Origin: Streptantibioticus silvisoli
Lineage (GTDB): Bacteria > Actinomycetota > Actinomycetes > Streptomycetales > Streptomycetaceae
NCBI RefSeq assembly: GCF_027947535.2
Contig: NZ_JAAGKO020000004.1
Span: 124,001-188,000, forward strand
Length of the DNA: 64,000 nt
Direction: 5' to 3'
Within the stretch, counting starts at the first letter, position 1, and every line of letters begins with the position of its first letter. Below are positions 41,624-54,692 of this stretch, piece after piece. Below the pieces are notes generated by a model, which saw nothing but the letters and a program-made list of their open reading frames with translations, was not told the DNA's origin and did not search any database. A program made the translations under genes and the position numbers.

Positions 41624-41985
41624 ATGACACCCCTCCTGCAATCGAACGGCTTCTTGCCCGCCTGTGTGGTGGTGAGATAACCGAAAAGGACTATGTCGGC
41701 TACTTCGTGAACGAGTTCGGCGAGGAACTCGTCTTCGCCCAGCGAAAAGGTGAGACGACTGCCCGGCTCTGGCACAGCGACATGGACTGGCGGATGTTCC
41801 GTGTCGGCGATCACTCGATACGGGTCGGCAGCGTGAAGGACGGAACGATCGTCGGTGGTCTGATGGACGGGATGATCACGGTAGACGGCATGATCATCGC
41901 TCAAGTCGAGGCGACGTGGCTGTCCTCCTGCTTGGCAGCCTCCCGCCACCTGCGTCCGGGGCGCTCCTCACGACCTACTCGTTAG
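41620..41985 (+). CDS. Small hypothetical protein coupled to the Shedu gene
   Basis: A 121-residue protein from ATG 41620, which overlaps the Shedu TGA as ATGA. It looks like a compact beta-rich domain (KDYVGYFVNEFGEELVFAQRKGE, ARLWHSDMDWRMFRV, VGSVKDGTIVGGLMDGMITVDGMIIAQVEATWLSSCLAASRHL) with no signal or membrane segment. I recognise no family. Tight coupling suggests it works with the Shedu nuclease, as immunity or regulatory partner, or is simply the next gene of the island. Confidence 0.75.
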   Translation: MNDTPPAIERLLARLCGGEITEKDYVGYFVNEFGEELVFAQRKGETTARLWHSDMDWRMFRVGDHSIRVGSVKDGTIVGGLMDGMITVDGMIIAQVEATWLSSCLAASRHLRPGRSSRPTR

Positions 41986-42032
41986 TGCTCCGGCCGGATG
42001 ATGCAGAGGAGCCGTTGAACGGGCCCGGACAA

Positions 42033-42062
42033 CAAAAAGCCCCAGGTCGCTGACCTGGGGCT
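42033..42062 (-). terminator. Terminator of tRNA-Gly
   Basis: Read leftward, an 11-bp perfect stem (42062-42052 with 42048-42038) with a 3-nt loop is followed by TTTTTGTT. It lies 10 bp beyond the tRNA 3' end and may also stop rightward transcription from the defense block. Confidence 0.9.
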
Positions 42063-42071
42063 GATGCGTGG

Positions 42072-42142
42072 AGCGGGTGACGGGAATCGAACCCGCGCTC
42101 TGAGCTTGGGAAGCTCATGTTCTACCATTAAACTACACCCGC
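42072..42142 (-). tRNA. tRNA-Gly (anticodon CCC)
   Basis: A 71-nt tRNA read from 42142 down to 42072. The acceptor stem GCGGGTG pairs with CACCCGC, the T arm has GCGGGTTCGATTCCCGT, and the anticodon stem TGAGC/GCTCA frames TTCCCAA, giving anticodon CCC for codon GGG. No CCA is encoded. Its 3' end points toward the accessory block at 37-42 kb, the side where tRNA-targeting elements insert. Confidence 0.96.
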
Positions 42143-42284
42143 GTAGACAACGGCTGAGTGGGGATGCCGTCGCGTGGGGTAACTGTACCGCATGGCGGAG
42201 TTGGCGGAGTGGCTGGTGGGGTGGGGGGTGGGGATCGCCTAGGGTGGCGTGCGTTCTGGCCTCTGGTGGGGAAGGGGAGCGCGT

Positions 42285-42482
42285 ATGGAGCGCACGGTGG
42301 TGCGGTGTGCGGATGGGCATGTCTTCAGCACGGGGGTGTTCCCGTTGCAGAATCTCGGGGTGGAGCGGCTGGGCCCGGGGCGGTTGATCCGGTGTCCCCG
42401 GTGCGCGCGGTTGCGGCATTCGGTGCCGGTGGCCCTGGAGCGGCTGGCCGGGGACGTATCCTCATCAGGTGCTTCTCTCTGA
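42285..42482 (+). CDS. Small zinc-ribbon-like protein upstream of dcd
   Basis: A 65-residue protein from ATG 42285 (GGGGAG upstream). It has CADGH near the N-terminus and CPRCARLRH near the C-terminus, a single CxxC with additional Cys and His that could bind one zinc. A small protein of this type commonly precedes dcd in streptomycetes. It overlaps the dcd GTG by 14 bp, so they are probably co-transcribed. Function unknown. Confidence 0.8.
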   Translation: MERTVVRCADGHVFSTGVFPLQNLGVERLGPGRLIRCPRCARLRHSVPVALERLAGDVSSSGASL

Positions 42483-43044
42483 CAAGGACATCCGGGCGGA
42501 AATCGAGTCCGGACGGGTCCGTATCGATCCGTACGACGAGTCGATGGTCCAGCCGTCGAGCATTGACGTACGGCTGGACCGGTTCTTCAGAGTCTTCGAG
42601 AACCACCGCTACCCGCACATCGATCCGGCGGTCGAGCAGCCGGAGTTGACGCGGCTGGTGGAGCCGCAGGGGGATGATCCGTTCATCCTTCACCCGGGCG
42701 AGTTCGTGCTCGCGTCGACCTACGAGGTCATCACCCTCCCGGACGACGTCGCCTCACGGCTTGAGGGCAAGAGCTCGCTCGGGCGGCTCGGACTGCTGAC
42801 GCACTCGACCGCCGGCTTCATCGACCCCGGCTTCTCCGGGCACGTCACGCTGGAGCTGTCCAACGTGGCCACGCTCCCCATGAAGCTGTGGCCCGGTATG
42901 AAGATCGGCCAGCTCTGCCTGTTCCGCCTCACCTCGCCCGCGGAGTTCCCCTACGGTTCCGGGCGCCACGGATCGCGCTACCAGGGCCAGCGCGGCCCCA
43001 CGCCGTCCCGTTCCTACCTGAACTTCCACCGCACCCAGGTCTGA
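42469..43044 (+). CDS. dcd: dCTP deaminase (probably dUMP-forming)
   Basis: A 191-residue trimeric enzyme of pyrimidine deoxynucleotide synthesis, converting dCTP to dUTP or, in the bifunctional type, directly to dUMP. Conserved parts include [25 protein letters not shown], the nucleotide-binding [23 protein letters not shown], the catalytic Glu in HVTLELSN and C-terminal [13 protein letters not shown]. It is strikingly like the Mycobacterium tuberculosis protein, which is a bifunctional dCTP deaminase/dUTPase, so that activity is likely. Starts at GTG 42469. Confidence 0.96.
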   Translation: MLLSDKDIRAEIESGRVRIDPYDESMVQPSSIDVRLDRFFRVFENHRYPHIDPAVEQPELTRLVEPQGDDPFILHPGEFVLASTYEVITLPDDVASRLEGKSSLGRLGLLTHSTAGFIDPGFSGHVTLELSNVATLPMKLWPGMKIGQLCLFRLTSPAEFPYGSGRHGSRYQGQRGPTPSRSYLNFHRTQV

Positions 43045-43144
43045 CCCGCCCCCGCCGCCCCCGCGACGGCTCCGCCGGCCACGCCCACGCCCACATCCAC
43101 GCCCACGCCCACGCCCGCGGCCGTGCGTCCCGCCGCGGCGTCCT

Positions 43145-44089
43145 CTACAACGTCGGCAGCTTGAACAGCACCAGCAGCGCGATCAGCTGGATCGACGCGG
43201 CGCCCAGCGCCTTCGGCCACGGCAGGTCGTGGGACTTGCTGACCATCGACGTCATCAGCGCACCGCAGGCCAGCCAGCTGACCCAGCCGAGGATCTCGAC
43301 GAATCCGTTGCCGCCGCCGAGGAAGAGCGCGAACAGCAGGCGCGGCGCGTCGGTGATCGAGGCGACCAGCATGGCCAGGCCGATCGTGGGCGCCCAGTTG
43401 CCGTCGCCGCCGAACTGCCGGGCGAGGGTGTGCGTGACGGCGCCCATCACCAGGCCCATCAGTGTCACCGCGACCGCGGTGACCACCACCCACGGGACGC
43501 TCTGCGACATCGGCTCGCCGAGCACGTCGGACCGCACGCTGTCGAAGCCGAAGACGGCGAGCAGTCCGTAGCCGAACGTCACCAGCAGCGCGGGACCCCA
43601 GACCTGGTAGTCGCGCATCTGCCAGAACGTCCGACCGGGCCGGACCACGATCCCGGTCAGCAACTGCTGCCACGGCAGGCGCGGTCCCATCGGCGGCGCG
43701 CTCGGCTGACCGGCCCGGTAGGTGTTGACGCCACCGTCCGCGTCGCCGTAACCGTCCGGACCGCCGCCCTGATAATCACCCTGGTCCGGATACCCCTGGC
43801 CCGGATACCCGTACCCCTGCTGACCCTGCGCCGGGTACCCCTGGTTCGCGTACCCCTGGCCCTGGTATCCGCCCTGGTACCCCTGACCCTGACCCTGGTA
43901 CCCCTGACCCTGGTACGGGTCCTGGTGGCCGCCGTCCGTGTTGACGTTGACGGTGAACGCGCGGGTGTGGCCCGGCGCGTCGTCCTGGGCCGGGGGTCGA
44001 CCCGCCGGCGGGCCGGGATACTGCCCGGGGTGTCGCGGTTGGGGCTGCTGCTGCGCGGGGCCGCCGCGTCCGATCCTGAATCCTGCCAC
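43145..44089 (-). CDS. Yip1 family membrane protein with YQGQG-rich N-terminus
   Basis: A 314-residue protein from GTG 44089; an upstream frame to 44185 adds residues unlike protein. Residues about 15-145 are of low complexity, rich in Gln, Gly, Tyr and Pro, with many YQGQG, GYPGQGYP-type repeats that resemble prion-like or phase-separating sequences. The C-terminal 165 residues carry five hydrophobic helices of a Yip1-type domain (WQQLLTGIVVRPGRTFWQMRDYQVWGPALLV start). The function is unknown; a Yip1-like gene next to dcd is common in this group. Confidence 0.85.
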   Translation of the reverse strand: MAGFRIGRGGPAQQQPQPRHPGQYPGPPAGRPPAQDDAPGHTRAFTVNVNTDGGHQDPYQGQGYQGQGQGYQGGYQGQGYANQGYPAQGQQGYGYPGQGYPDQGDYQGGGPDGYGDADGGVNTYRAGQPSAPPMGPRLPWQQLLTGIVVRPGRTFWQMRDYQVWGPALLVTFGYGLLAVFGFDSVRSDVLGEPMSQSVPWVVVTAVAVTLMGLVMGAVTHTLARQFGGDGNWAPTIGLAMLVASITDAPRLLFALFLGGGNGFVEILGWVSWLACGALMTSMVSKSHDLPWPKALGAASIQLIALLVLFKLPTL

Positions 44090-44204
44090 GCTCTCGAACG
44101 TACCCGGCCTGACGGACCTTCGAGCGGGAGGCCGGGCCATCGGGGCGGCATTGCTGCGAAGCTGTGACACGCATCGGATGATCACACCGGCCCGCGCAAC
44201 AACG

Positions 44205-44238
44205 AACGGCCGGCGCCCCCGCCAGGGCGCCGGCCGTT
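44205..44238 (-). terminator. Terminator after the iron-sulfur protein gene
   Basis: A 14-bp perfect stem (44205-44218 with 44225-44238) about 20 bp past the leftward stop of the EtfD-like gene. Confidence 0.82.
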
Positions 44239-44260
44239 TCGCGTGGGGCCGCGTGTCCGG

Positions 44261-46531
44261 CTACTTCGCCGGTTCCGGTTCCGGCGCGTTGGCCGGTTCG
44301 CCGTCGGACTCGCCGGCCGGCGGTGCCGTCCGGACGGAGTCGAGCAGCAGCTGGGCGACGTCGACCACCTGGACGGACTCCTTCGCGCTGCCGTCGCTCT
44401 TCTTGCCGTTGACCGAGTCGGTCAGCATGACCAGGCAGAAGGGGCAGGCGGTGGAGATGATGTCCGGGTCGAGGGACAGGGCCTCGTCGACGCGTTCGTT
44501 GTTGATGCGCTTGCCGATGCGCTCTTCCATCCACATCCGGGCACCGCCCGCGCCGCAGCAGAAACCGCGTTCCTTGTGGCGGTGCATCTCCTCGGTGCGG
44601 TTGCCGGGGACGGCGGCGATGATCTCGCGCGGCGGCGTGTAGACCTTGTTGTGCCGGCCCAGGTAGCACGGGTCGTGGTAGGTGATCAGACCCTCGACCG
44701 GGGTGACCGGGACCAGCTTGCCGTCGTCGATGAGGTGCTGGAGCAGCTGGGTGTGGTGGATGACCTCGTACTCGCCGCCGAGCTGCGGGTACTCGTTGGC
44801 CAGTGTGTTGAAGCAGTGCGGGCAGGTGGCGACGATCTTCTTGCGGGACGCGGGGAGCTTCGTCGACTCGTCCTCGTCGTCCTCGCCGAACGCCATGTTC
44901 AGCGTGGCGACGTTCTCCTGGCCGAGCTGCTGGAAGAGGAACTCGTTGCCCAGGCGGCGGGCGGAGTCACCGGTGCAGTTCTCCTCGCCGCCCATGATGG
45001 CGAAGGAGACGCCGGCGATGTGCAGCAGCTCGGCGAACGCCTTGGTGGTCTTCTTGGCGCGGTCCTCCAGGGAGCCGGCGCAGCCCACCCAGTACAGGTA
45101 CTCCGTTTCGGTGAGGTCCTCGATGTCCTCGCCGACGACCGGCACCTCGAAGCCGACCTCCTTGACCCAGGCCAGCCGCTGCTTCTTCGGCAGGCCCCAG
45201 GGGTTGCCCTTCTTCTCCAGGTTCTTCAGCATCGTGCCCGCCTCGGACGGGAACGACGACTCGATCATCACCTGGTAGCGCCGCATGTCGACGATGTGGT
45301 CGATGTGCTCGATGTCGACCGGGCACTGCTCGACGCAGGCGCCGCACGTGGTGCACGACCACAGCACGTCCGGGTCGATGACGCCGTTCTCCTCCAGCGT
45401 GCCGATCAGCGGGCGCTCGGCCTCGGCCAGTGCGGCGGCCGGGACGCCGGCCAGCTGCTCCTCGGTGGCCTTCTCCTCGCCCTCCGCGTTCTTGCCGCCG
45501 CCGGCCAGCAGGTACGGCGCCTTGGCGTGCGCGTGCTCGCGCAGGCTCATGATGAGCAGCTTCGGCGACAGCGGCTTGCCGGTGTTCCACGCGGGGCACT
45601 GCGACTGGCAGCGGCCGCACTCGGTGCAGGTGGAGAAGTCGAGGATGCCCTTCCAGGAGAAGTGCTCGACCTGGGAGACGCCGAACTGGTCGTCCTCGCC
45701 CGGGTCCTCGAAGTCGATCGGCCTGCCGTCGGAGATCATCGGCTGGAGCGCGCCGAGCGCGACGGCGCCGGACGCCTCGCGCTTGAAGTAGATGTTGAAG
45801 AACGCTAGGAACCGGTGCCAGGCGACGCCCATGTTCGTGTTGAGGCCGACGGTGATGGCCCAGCCCATGGTGACGCCGAGCTTGATCATCGCGACCAAGT
45901 ACACGAGGTTCTGCAGGGTGCCGACGCTGAGGCCGTGGAACGCGGCGACCAGCGGGTACGACGCCCAGTACGACGCCTCGTAGTGGTTGACGCCGTGGAT
46001 GGCGCCTTCCAGGCCGCGCAGGGTGAGGATGGCGAGGCCGATCACCAGGATCACGTACTCGACGAAGTACGCCTGCCAGGCCACCGAGCCGGCGAACCGG
46101 GACTTGCGGCCGGCCCGGGAGGGCAGGTTCATCAGGCGGATCGCCATCAGGACCAGGATGCCGAGCGTGGTGAACAGGGCGATGAAGTCCACGTAGAACT
46201 CGTACGGCACCCAGTCGCCGATGATCGGCAGGAGCCAGTTCGCCTTGAACAGCTGGCCGTAGGCGTTGATGATGGTGAGACCGAGGGTGAGGAAGCCGAC
46301 GGCCACGAACCAGTGGGCGACGCCGACGACGCCCCAGCGGTTCATCCTGGTGTGACCGACGAATTCGGTGGCCAGGGTCCTGGACCGGTTGACCGGGTCG
46401 CCGGTGCGCGCACCCTCGGGCAGTTTGCTGCCGAGGTTGACGAAACGGTAGATCCTGCCGACCGCGCGGCCGATGAGGGCCACCCCCACCGCCGTGAGAA
46501 CCAGCGACACGATGATCGCGGCGAGTTGCAT
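44261..46531 (-). CDS. etfD: EtfD-like membrane iron-sulfur oxidoreductase
   Basis: A 756-residue membrane oxidoreductase. Five or so helices at the N-terminus (about 1-250) form a NarI-like heme/quinone domain. Two [4Fe-4S] ferredoxin motifs follow: CTECGRCQSQCP and CTTCGACVEQCP. The C-terminal half has two CCG-type domains of heterodisulfide-reductase kind (CPHCFNTLANEYP, HDPCYLGRHN, FCCGAGGARMWMEE, CPFCLVML). The architecture is that of mycobacterial Rv0338c, now called EtfD, which passes electrons from ETF (fatty-acid beta-oxidation) to menaquinone; in M. tuberculosis it also lies near dnaK. The C-terminal 25 residues are acidic and Pro-rich. Confidence 0.88.
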   Translation of the reverse strand: MQLAAIIVSLVLTAVGVALIGRAVGRIYRFVNLGSKLPEGARTGDPVNRSRTLATEFVGHTRMNRWGVVGVAHWFVAVGFLTLGLTIINAYGQLFKANWLLPIIGDWVPYEFYVDFIALFTTLGILVLMAIRLMNLPSRAGRKSRFAGSVAWQAYFVEYVILVIGLAILTLRGLEGAIHGVNHYEASYWASYPLVAAFHGLSVGTLQNLVYLVAMIKLGVTMGWAITVGLNTNMGVAWHRFLAFFNIYFKREASGAVALGALQPMISDGRPIDFEDPGEDDQFGVSQVEHFSWKGILDFSTCTECGRCQSQCPAWNTGKPLSPKLLIMSLREHAHAKAPYLLAGGGKNAEGEEKATEEQLAGVPAAALAEAERPLIGTLEENGVIDPDVLWSCTTCGACVEQCPVDIEHIDHIVDMRRYQVMIESSFPSEAGTMLKNLEKKGNPWGLPKKQRLAWVKEVGFEVPVVGEDIEDLTETEYLYWVGCAGSLEDRAKKTTKAFAELLHIAGVSFAIMGGEENCTGDSARRLGNEFLFQQLGQENVATLNMAFGEDDEDESTKLPASRKKIVATCPHCFNTLANEYPQLGGEYEVIHHTQLLQHLIDDGKLVPVTPVEGLITYHDPCYLGRHNKVYTPPREIIAAVPGNRTEEMHRHKERGFCCGAGGARMWMEERIGKRINNERVDEALSLDPDIISTACPFCLVMLTDSVNGKKSDGSAKESVQVVDVAQLLLDSVRTAPPAGESDGEPANAPEPEPAK

Positions 46532-46832
46532 GAGGGCTCCTCATCCCTGCCAGGGGCGCGCCGAATGGCGATTACTAAGCAGTAACTTACGTGGTCTTCC
46601 GACATTACCCGCAATCCCCGGTCGCACGCAGCCGCCCGGTCCGGTGATCTACGTCGCGTGATCCGCGCCGGGTCCGCGCTCCGCGGAGTCCGCGTGGAGC
46701 GGGCGGGGGGCCGTGCGCGGCCCGGGAAGTCCGTCGGGGGCGCCCGGGCCGGTCCTGGCGGGGTCCGGCGGAGGTCCGGCGCGGCCGTCGGCGCGCGCTC
46801 CGCCGCCTTATGCGTTCCTTACGCACAGGAGA

Positions 46833-46853
46833 CTTGAGTCATGCCCGCTCATG
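46833..46853. promoter_or_regulatory. HAIR-like operator 1 of the dnaK operon
   Basis: CTTGAGT-N7-GCTCATG matches the HspR-associated inverted repeat CTTGAGT-N7-ACTCAAG at 12 of 14 positions. HspR repressor binds such sites. It lies 32 bp upstream of the perfect site. Confidence 0.75.
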
Positions 46854-46857
46854 TTGG

Positions 46858-46863
46858 TTGACA
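46858..46863 (+). promoter_or_regulatory. Likely -35 element of dnaK
   Basis: A perfect TTGACA between the two HAIR sites. A matching -10 would fall at 46881-46886 (CACTCT, poor match), overlapping the second HAIR, so HspR bound there would block the polymerase. Confidence 0.5.
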
Positions 46864-46884
46864 TCGAGAAGGCGCTCAGGCACT

Positions 46885-46905
46885 CTTGAGTCAGTTCCAC
46901 TCAAG
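46885..46905. promoter_or_regulatory. Perfect HAIR operator of the dnaK operon
   Basis: CTTGAGT-CAGTTCC-ACTCAAG is an exact match to the HspR consensus, 19 bp before the dnaK ATG. HspR with DnaK as co-repressor shuts the operon until heat shock titrates DnaK away, as known in streptomycetes. Confidence 0.95.
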
Positions 46906-46924
46906 TCAGCTGGAGGATTCCACC

Positions 46925-48783
<1,859 letters not shown>

Positions 48784-48787
<4 letters not shown>

Positions 48788-49434
48788 CGGAGGAGTCGCA
48801 GGGCTTCTCGGAGTCCGCTGACGTCCCCGTCGACGAGACCGACCGGTCCGCCGAGCAGGGTTCCGGGTCCGCCGATCAGGCGGGCCCGGGTGCCCCGGCC
48901 GGGGACGCGGGCAACGCCGGCGACGGCGCCGCCCGCAAGGAGGCGGAGACCGCCCGCACCCAGCTGGCCGAGCGCACCGCCGACCTGCAGCGTGTCCAGG
49001 CGGAGTACCAGAACTACCGCCGCCGGGTGGACCGCGACCGGATCGCCGTCAAGGAGATCGCCGTCGCCGGGCTGCTCACCGAGCTGCTCCCGGTGCTCGA
49101 CGACATCGGCCGGGCGCGTGAACACGGCGAGCTGGTCGGCGGCTTCAAGTCGGTCGGCGAGTCGGTGGAGTCGGTGGCCGCCAAGCTCGGTCTCCAGCAG
49201 TTCGGCAAGGAGGGCGAGCCCTTCGACCCGCTGGTGCACGAGGCCCTGATGCACAGTTACTCGCCCGAGGTCACCGAGACCACGTGCGTGAGCATCCTCC
49301 AGCCTGGGTATCGGATCGGCGAACGCACCATCCGCCCCGCGCGGGTGGCCGTCGCCGAACCGCAGCCGGGCGCGCAGGGCCGGGCCGACGAGGACGTGGC
49401 GGACGAGGAGAGCGGTGGCCCGGACGAGGGCTGA
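48784..49434 (+). CDS. grpE: Nucleotide exchange factor GrpE
   Basis: A 216-residue GrpE that releases ADP from DnaK. An acidic, low-complexity N-terminus (1-60) precedes the dimerising helix ([29 protein letters not shown]) and the beta domain with [33 protein letters not shown]. The GTG start overlaps the dnaK stop. Confidence 0.98.
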
Positions 49435-49549
49435 CGCCCCGCGGAGCAGGAAGCCCGAACGACGTGAGGGCTGACGTGATCGACGGCACCGGGTCCGTGG
49501 TACCCGTACCACGGATCCCGGTATTCGTACGGGAGGAGGGACGCCGAAG

Positions 49550-50749
49550 GTGAACACCAAGGACTACGTGGAGAAGGACTACTACAAGGTCCTCGGCGTC
49601 CCCAAGGACGCCACCGTGGCCGAGATCAAGAAGTCGTACCGCAAGCTCGCCCGCGAGTACCACCCGGACGCCAACAAGGGTGACGTCAAGGCCGAGGAGC
49701 GCTTCAAGGAGATCTCCGAGGCCAACGACGTGCTGTCGGACCCCAAGCGCCGCAAGGAGTACGACGAGGCGCGGACCCTGTTCGGCAGCGGCGGGTTCCG
49801 CACCCCCGGCGGCGCCGGCGGTCCGGGCGGCTTCAACTTCGACCTCGGCGACCTGTTCGGCGGCGGCGCCCCCGGCCAGCCCGGGGGCTCCCCCGGCGGT
49901 GGCGGCGCGGGCGGCGGCTTCGGCGGCGGGCTCGGCGACGTCTTCGGCGGGCTGTTCAACCGCGGCGGCACCACCCGGACCCAGCCGCGGCGCGGCCAGG
50001 ACATCGAGTCCGAGGTGACGCTGAGCTTCACCGAGGCGGTCGACGGCGCCACCGTGCCGTTGCGGATGTCCTCCTCCGCACCCTGCAAGGCGTGCGCGGG
50101 CACCGGCGACAAGAACGGCACCCCGCGGGTGTGCCCGACCTGCGTCGGCACCGGGCAGGTCTCGCGCGGCGGGGGCGGCGGCTTCTCGCTGACCGACCCG
50201 TGCGTGGACTGCAAGGGCCGCGGCATGATCGCCCAGGACCCCTGCGACGTGTGCAAGGGCAGCGGCCGCGCCGCCAGCTCCCGCACCATGCAGGTCCGCA
50301 TCCCGGCGGGCGTCAGCGACGGGCAGCGCATCCGGCTGCGCGGCAAGGGCGCTCCGGGCGAGCGCGGCGGGCCCAACGGCGACCTGTACGTCGTGGTCCA
50401 CGTGCACAGCCACCCGGTCTTCGGCCGCAAGGGGGACAACCTCACGGTCACCGTGCCGGTGACGTTCCCGGAGGCGGCCCTCGGCGGCGACATCAAGGTG
50501 CCCACCCTGGGCGGGCCGCCGGTCACGCTCAAGCTGCCGCCGGGCACTCCCAACGGCCGTACCCTGCGCGCCCGCGGCAAGGGCGCCGCCCGTAAGGACG
50601 GTTCCCGCGGCGACCTGCTCGTCACCGTCGAGGTGACGGTGCCGGCCGAGTCGGAGGGCGAGGCGCTCGACGCGCTGGAGTCGTATCGCAAGGCCACCGC
50701 GGACGCCGATCCGCGGGCGGAGCTGTTCAAGGCCGCGAAGGGAGCATGA
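49550..50749 (+). CDS. dnaJ: Chaperone DnaJ
   Basis: A 399-residue type-I DnaJ. The J domain holds YHPDANKGD (HPD loop), then a Gly/Phe-rich segment, four CxxCxGxG zinc motifs (CKACAGTG, CPTCVGTG, CVDCKGRG, CDVCKGSG), and the C-terminal substrate domains. It delivers clients to DnaK and stimulates its ATPase. Starts at GTG 49550, 115 bp after grpE; its stop overlaps hspR. Confidence 0.98.
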   Translation: MNTKDYVEKDYYKVLGVPKDATVAEIKKSYRKLAREYHPDANKGDVKAEERFKEISEANDVLSDPKRRKEYDEARTLFGSGGFRTPGGAGGPGGFNFDLGDLFGGGAPGQPGGSPGGGGAGGGFGGGLGDVFGGLFNRGGTTRTQPRRGQDIESEVTLSFTEAVDGATVPLRMSSSAPCKACAGTGDKNGTPRVCPTCVGTGQVSRGGGGGFSLTDPCVDCKGRGMIAQDPCDVCKGSGRAASSRTMQVRIPAGVSDGQRIRLRGKGAPGERGGPNGDLYVVVHVHSHPVFGRKGDNLTVTVPVTFPEAALGGDIKVPTLGGPPVTLKLPPGTPNGRTLRARGKGAARKDGSRGDLLVTVEVTVPAESEGEALDALESYRKATADADPRAELFKAAKGA

Positions 50750-51207
50750 GGATGGACGGCCGGGGAGCACGCCGTAATCCGTATGAACTGACCGAAGAAT
50801 CACCGGTGTACGTCATCTCGGTCGCGGCGCAGCTGTCCGGGCTGCATCCGCAGACCCTGCGGCAGTACGACCGGCTGGGCCTGGTATCGCCGGACCGTAC
50901 CGCCGGCCGCGGCCGCCGGTACTCGGCGCGGGACATCGACCTGCTGCGCCAGGTCCAGCAGCTGAGCCAGGACGAGGGCATCAACCTCGCCGGGATCAAG
51001 CGGATCATCGAGCTGGAGAACCAGGTGGCGGCGCTCCAGGCGCGGGTCGCCGAGCTCCAGGCCGGTCTGGAGGGCGCCGCGGCCACCCTGCGGCAGCGCG
51101 AGGCGGCCGTCCACGCCTCCTACCGCCGCGACCTGGTCCGCTACGAGGACGTCCAGCAGACGTCCGCGCTGGTGGTCTGGCGTCCCACTCCCCGGCGCAC
51201 GCCGTGA
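50746..51207 (+). CDS. hspR: Heat-shock repressor HspR
   Basis: A 153-residue MerR-like repressor of the dnaK and clpB genes. The HTH is visible in YVISVAAQLSGLHPQTLRQYDRLGLVSPDRTAGRGRRYSARDIDLL, followed by a coiled coil (IELENQVAALQARVAELQAGLEG). It starts at ATG 50746 (ATGA overlap with dnaJ) or at ATG 50752. Autoregulates through the HAIR sites. Confidence 0.97.
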   Translation: MRMDGRGARRNPYELTEESPVYVISVAAQLSGLHPQTLRQYDRLGLVSPDRTAGRGRRYSARDIDLLRQVQQLSQDEGINLAGIKRIIELENQVAALQARVAELQAGLEGAAATLRQREAAVHASYRRDLVRYEDVQQTSALVVWRPTPRRTP

Positions 51208-51232
51208 CCTGACGTGCGCCACGAGCCGTCGA

Positions 51233-51264
51233 ACGGCCCCGCCTCCCACCGGAGGCGGGGCCGT
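51233..51264. terminator. Terminator between hspR and the PPOX gene
   Basis: A 14-bp stem (51233-51246 with 51251-51264) 25 bp past hspR and 20 bp past the leftward PPOX stop; it can act for both convergent transcripts. Confidence 0.85.
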
Positions 51265-51284
51265 CGCCGTTGGCGGCCCGCCGG

Positions 51285-51701
51285 TCAGCCCAGCAGCTGG
51301 GGCGAACCCTTCGCGCGGGTCAGCGCGATCTCGATGACGACGCGCTCGGGGTCCTCGCGCACCTCGCGGCCGTACCGCTCCTCGTACCGGCGCACCGCCT
51401 CGGCGATCCGGCCGGGGACCCGCGAGACCGTCGCGCGGCCCTCCAGCGTGGCCCAGCGGCCGCCGTCCACCTGGCAGACGGCCACCGGCGCGCCCGCGTC
51501 GCCGGCGGTGAGCACGTTGCGCACCTTCAGGCTGCCGTCGCGCGCCGTCACCCGGGCCAGCCCCGCCGGCGGGTCGTACGTCACGCCCACCGGTACGACG
51601 TGCGGGGTGCCGTCGGGGCGGACGGTGGTCAGCGTCGCGTAGTGCGGCTCCCGCCAGAACGCGAGGAAGTCCGGACTCGGGGTACGGGGGTCGAAGGCCA
51701 T
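51285..51701 (-). CDS. PPOX class F420-dependent oxidoreductase-like protein
   Basis: A 138-residue split-barrel protein of the pyridoxamine-5-phosphate-oxidase-like superfamily. Landmarks are FLAFWREPHYATLTTVRPDGTPHVVPVGVTYD, SLKVRNVLTAGDAGAPVAVCQVDGGRWATLEGRATVSR. In actinobacteria such proteins often use F420 or bind flavin or heme; cofactor and substrate are unknown. Convergent with hspR. Confidence 0.88.
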   Translation of the reverse strand: MAFDPRTPSPDFLAFWREPHYATLTTVRPDGTPHVVPVGVTYDPPAGLARVTARDGSLKVRNVLTAGDAGAPVAVCQVDGGRWATLEGRATVSRVPGRIAEAVRRYEERYGREVREDPERVVIEIALTRAKGSPQLLG

Positions 51702-51802
51702 GACGGCAACGTATCGCGGGGGTACCGCGTCCCACGTCCGAACGGGGCACCCGGCGGGCGGCGCCGTTCCGCGTGGACGACCCCGGCCGGACGAATCCCT
51801 GA

Positions 51803-51823
51803 GTTGAGCGGAATAGGCTCAAC
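51803..51823. promoter_or_regulatory. HAIR-like operator of clpB
   Basis: GTTGAGC-N7-GCTCAAC is a perfect inverted repeat and matches the HAIR consensus at 10 of 14 positions with the N7 spacing. It lies 63 bp before the clpB start, so clpB is probably an HspR target like dnaK. Confidence 0.85.
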
Positions 51824-51885
51824 TTGTCTTATGCTGTACTCGGCAGGAGACAGACGGTGTCACCCAGGAGGAGGTCCGCGTCCCC

Positions 51886-54549
<2,664 letters not shown>

Positions 54550-54692
54550 GGGCCCCGGACCACGGGACCCCCGGCCGTGCAGCGACGCGGGACGGCGCCC
54601 GTACGGTGACCCCCGGCCGAGGCCGGCCGGGGTTGCCAAGCCCCCGCGCCGATGCGGGAGGATGCAGGAATTCCGTATGAAGGGAACCCGCG

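Noticed and set aside
36693-42142. Site-specific integration by a tRNA-targeting element with duplicated att site
   Set aside because: I looked for a second copy of the tRNA 3' segment (for example GGGAATCGAACCCG) at the left edge and found none, and no integrase gene is present; the island idea rests on composition and position only.
44243-45808. A 521-codon frame opposite etfD
   Set aside because: Etf-like gene carries all cluster motifs on the other strand; this is its shadow.
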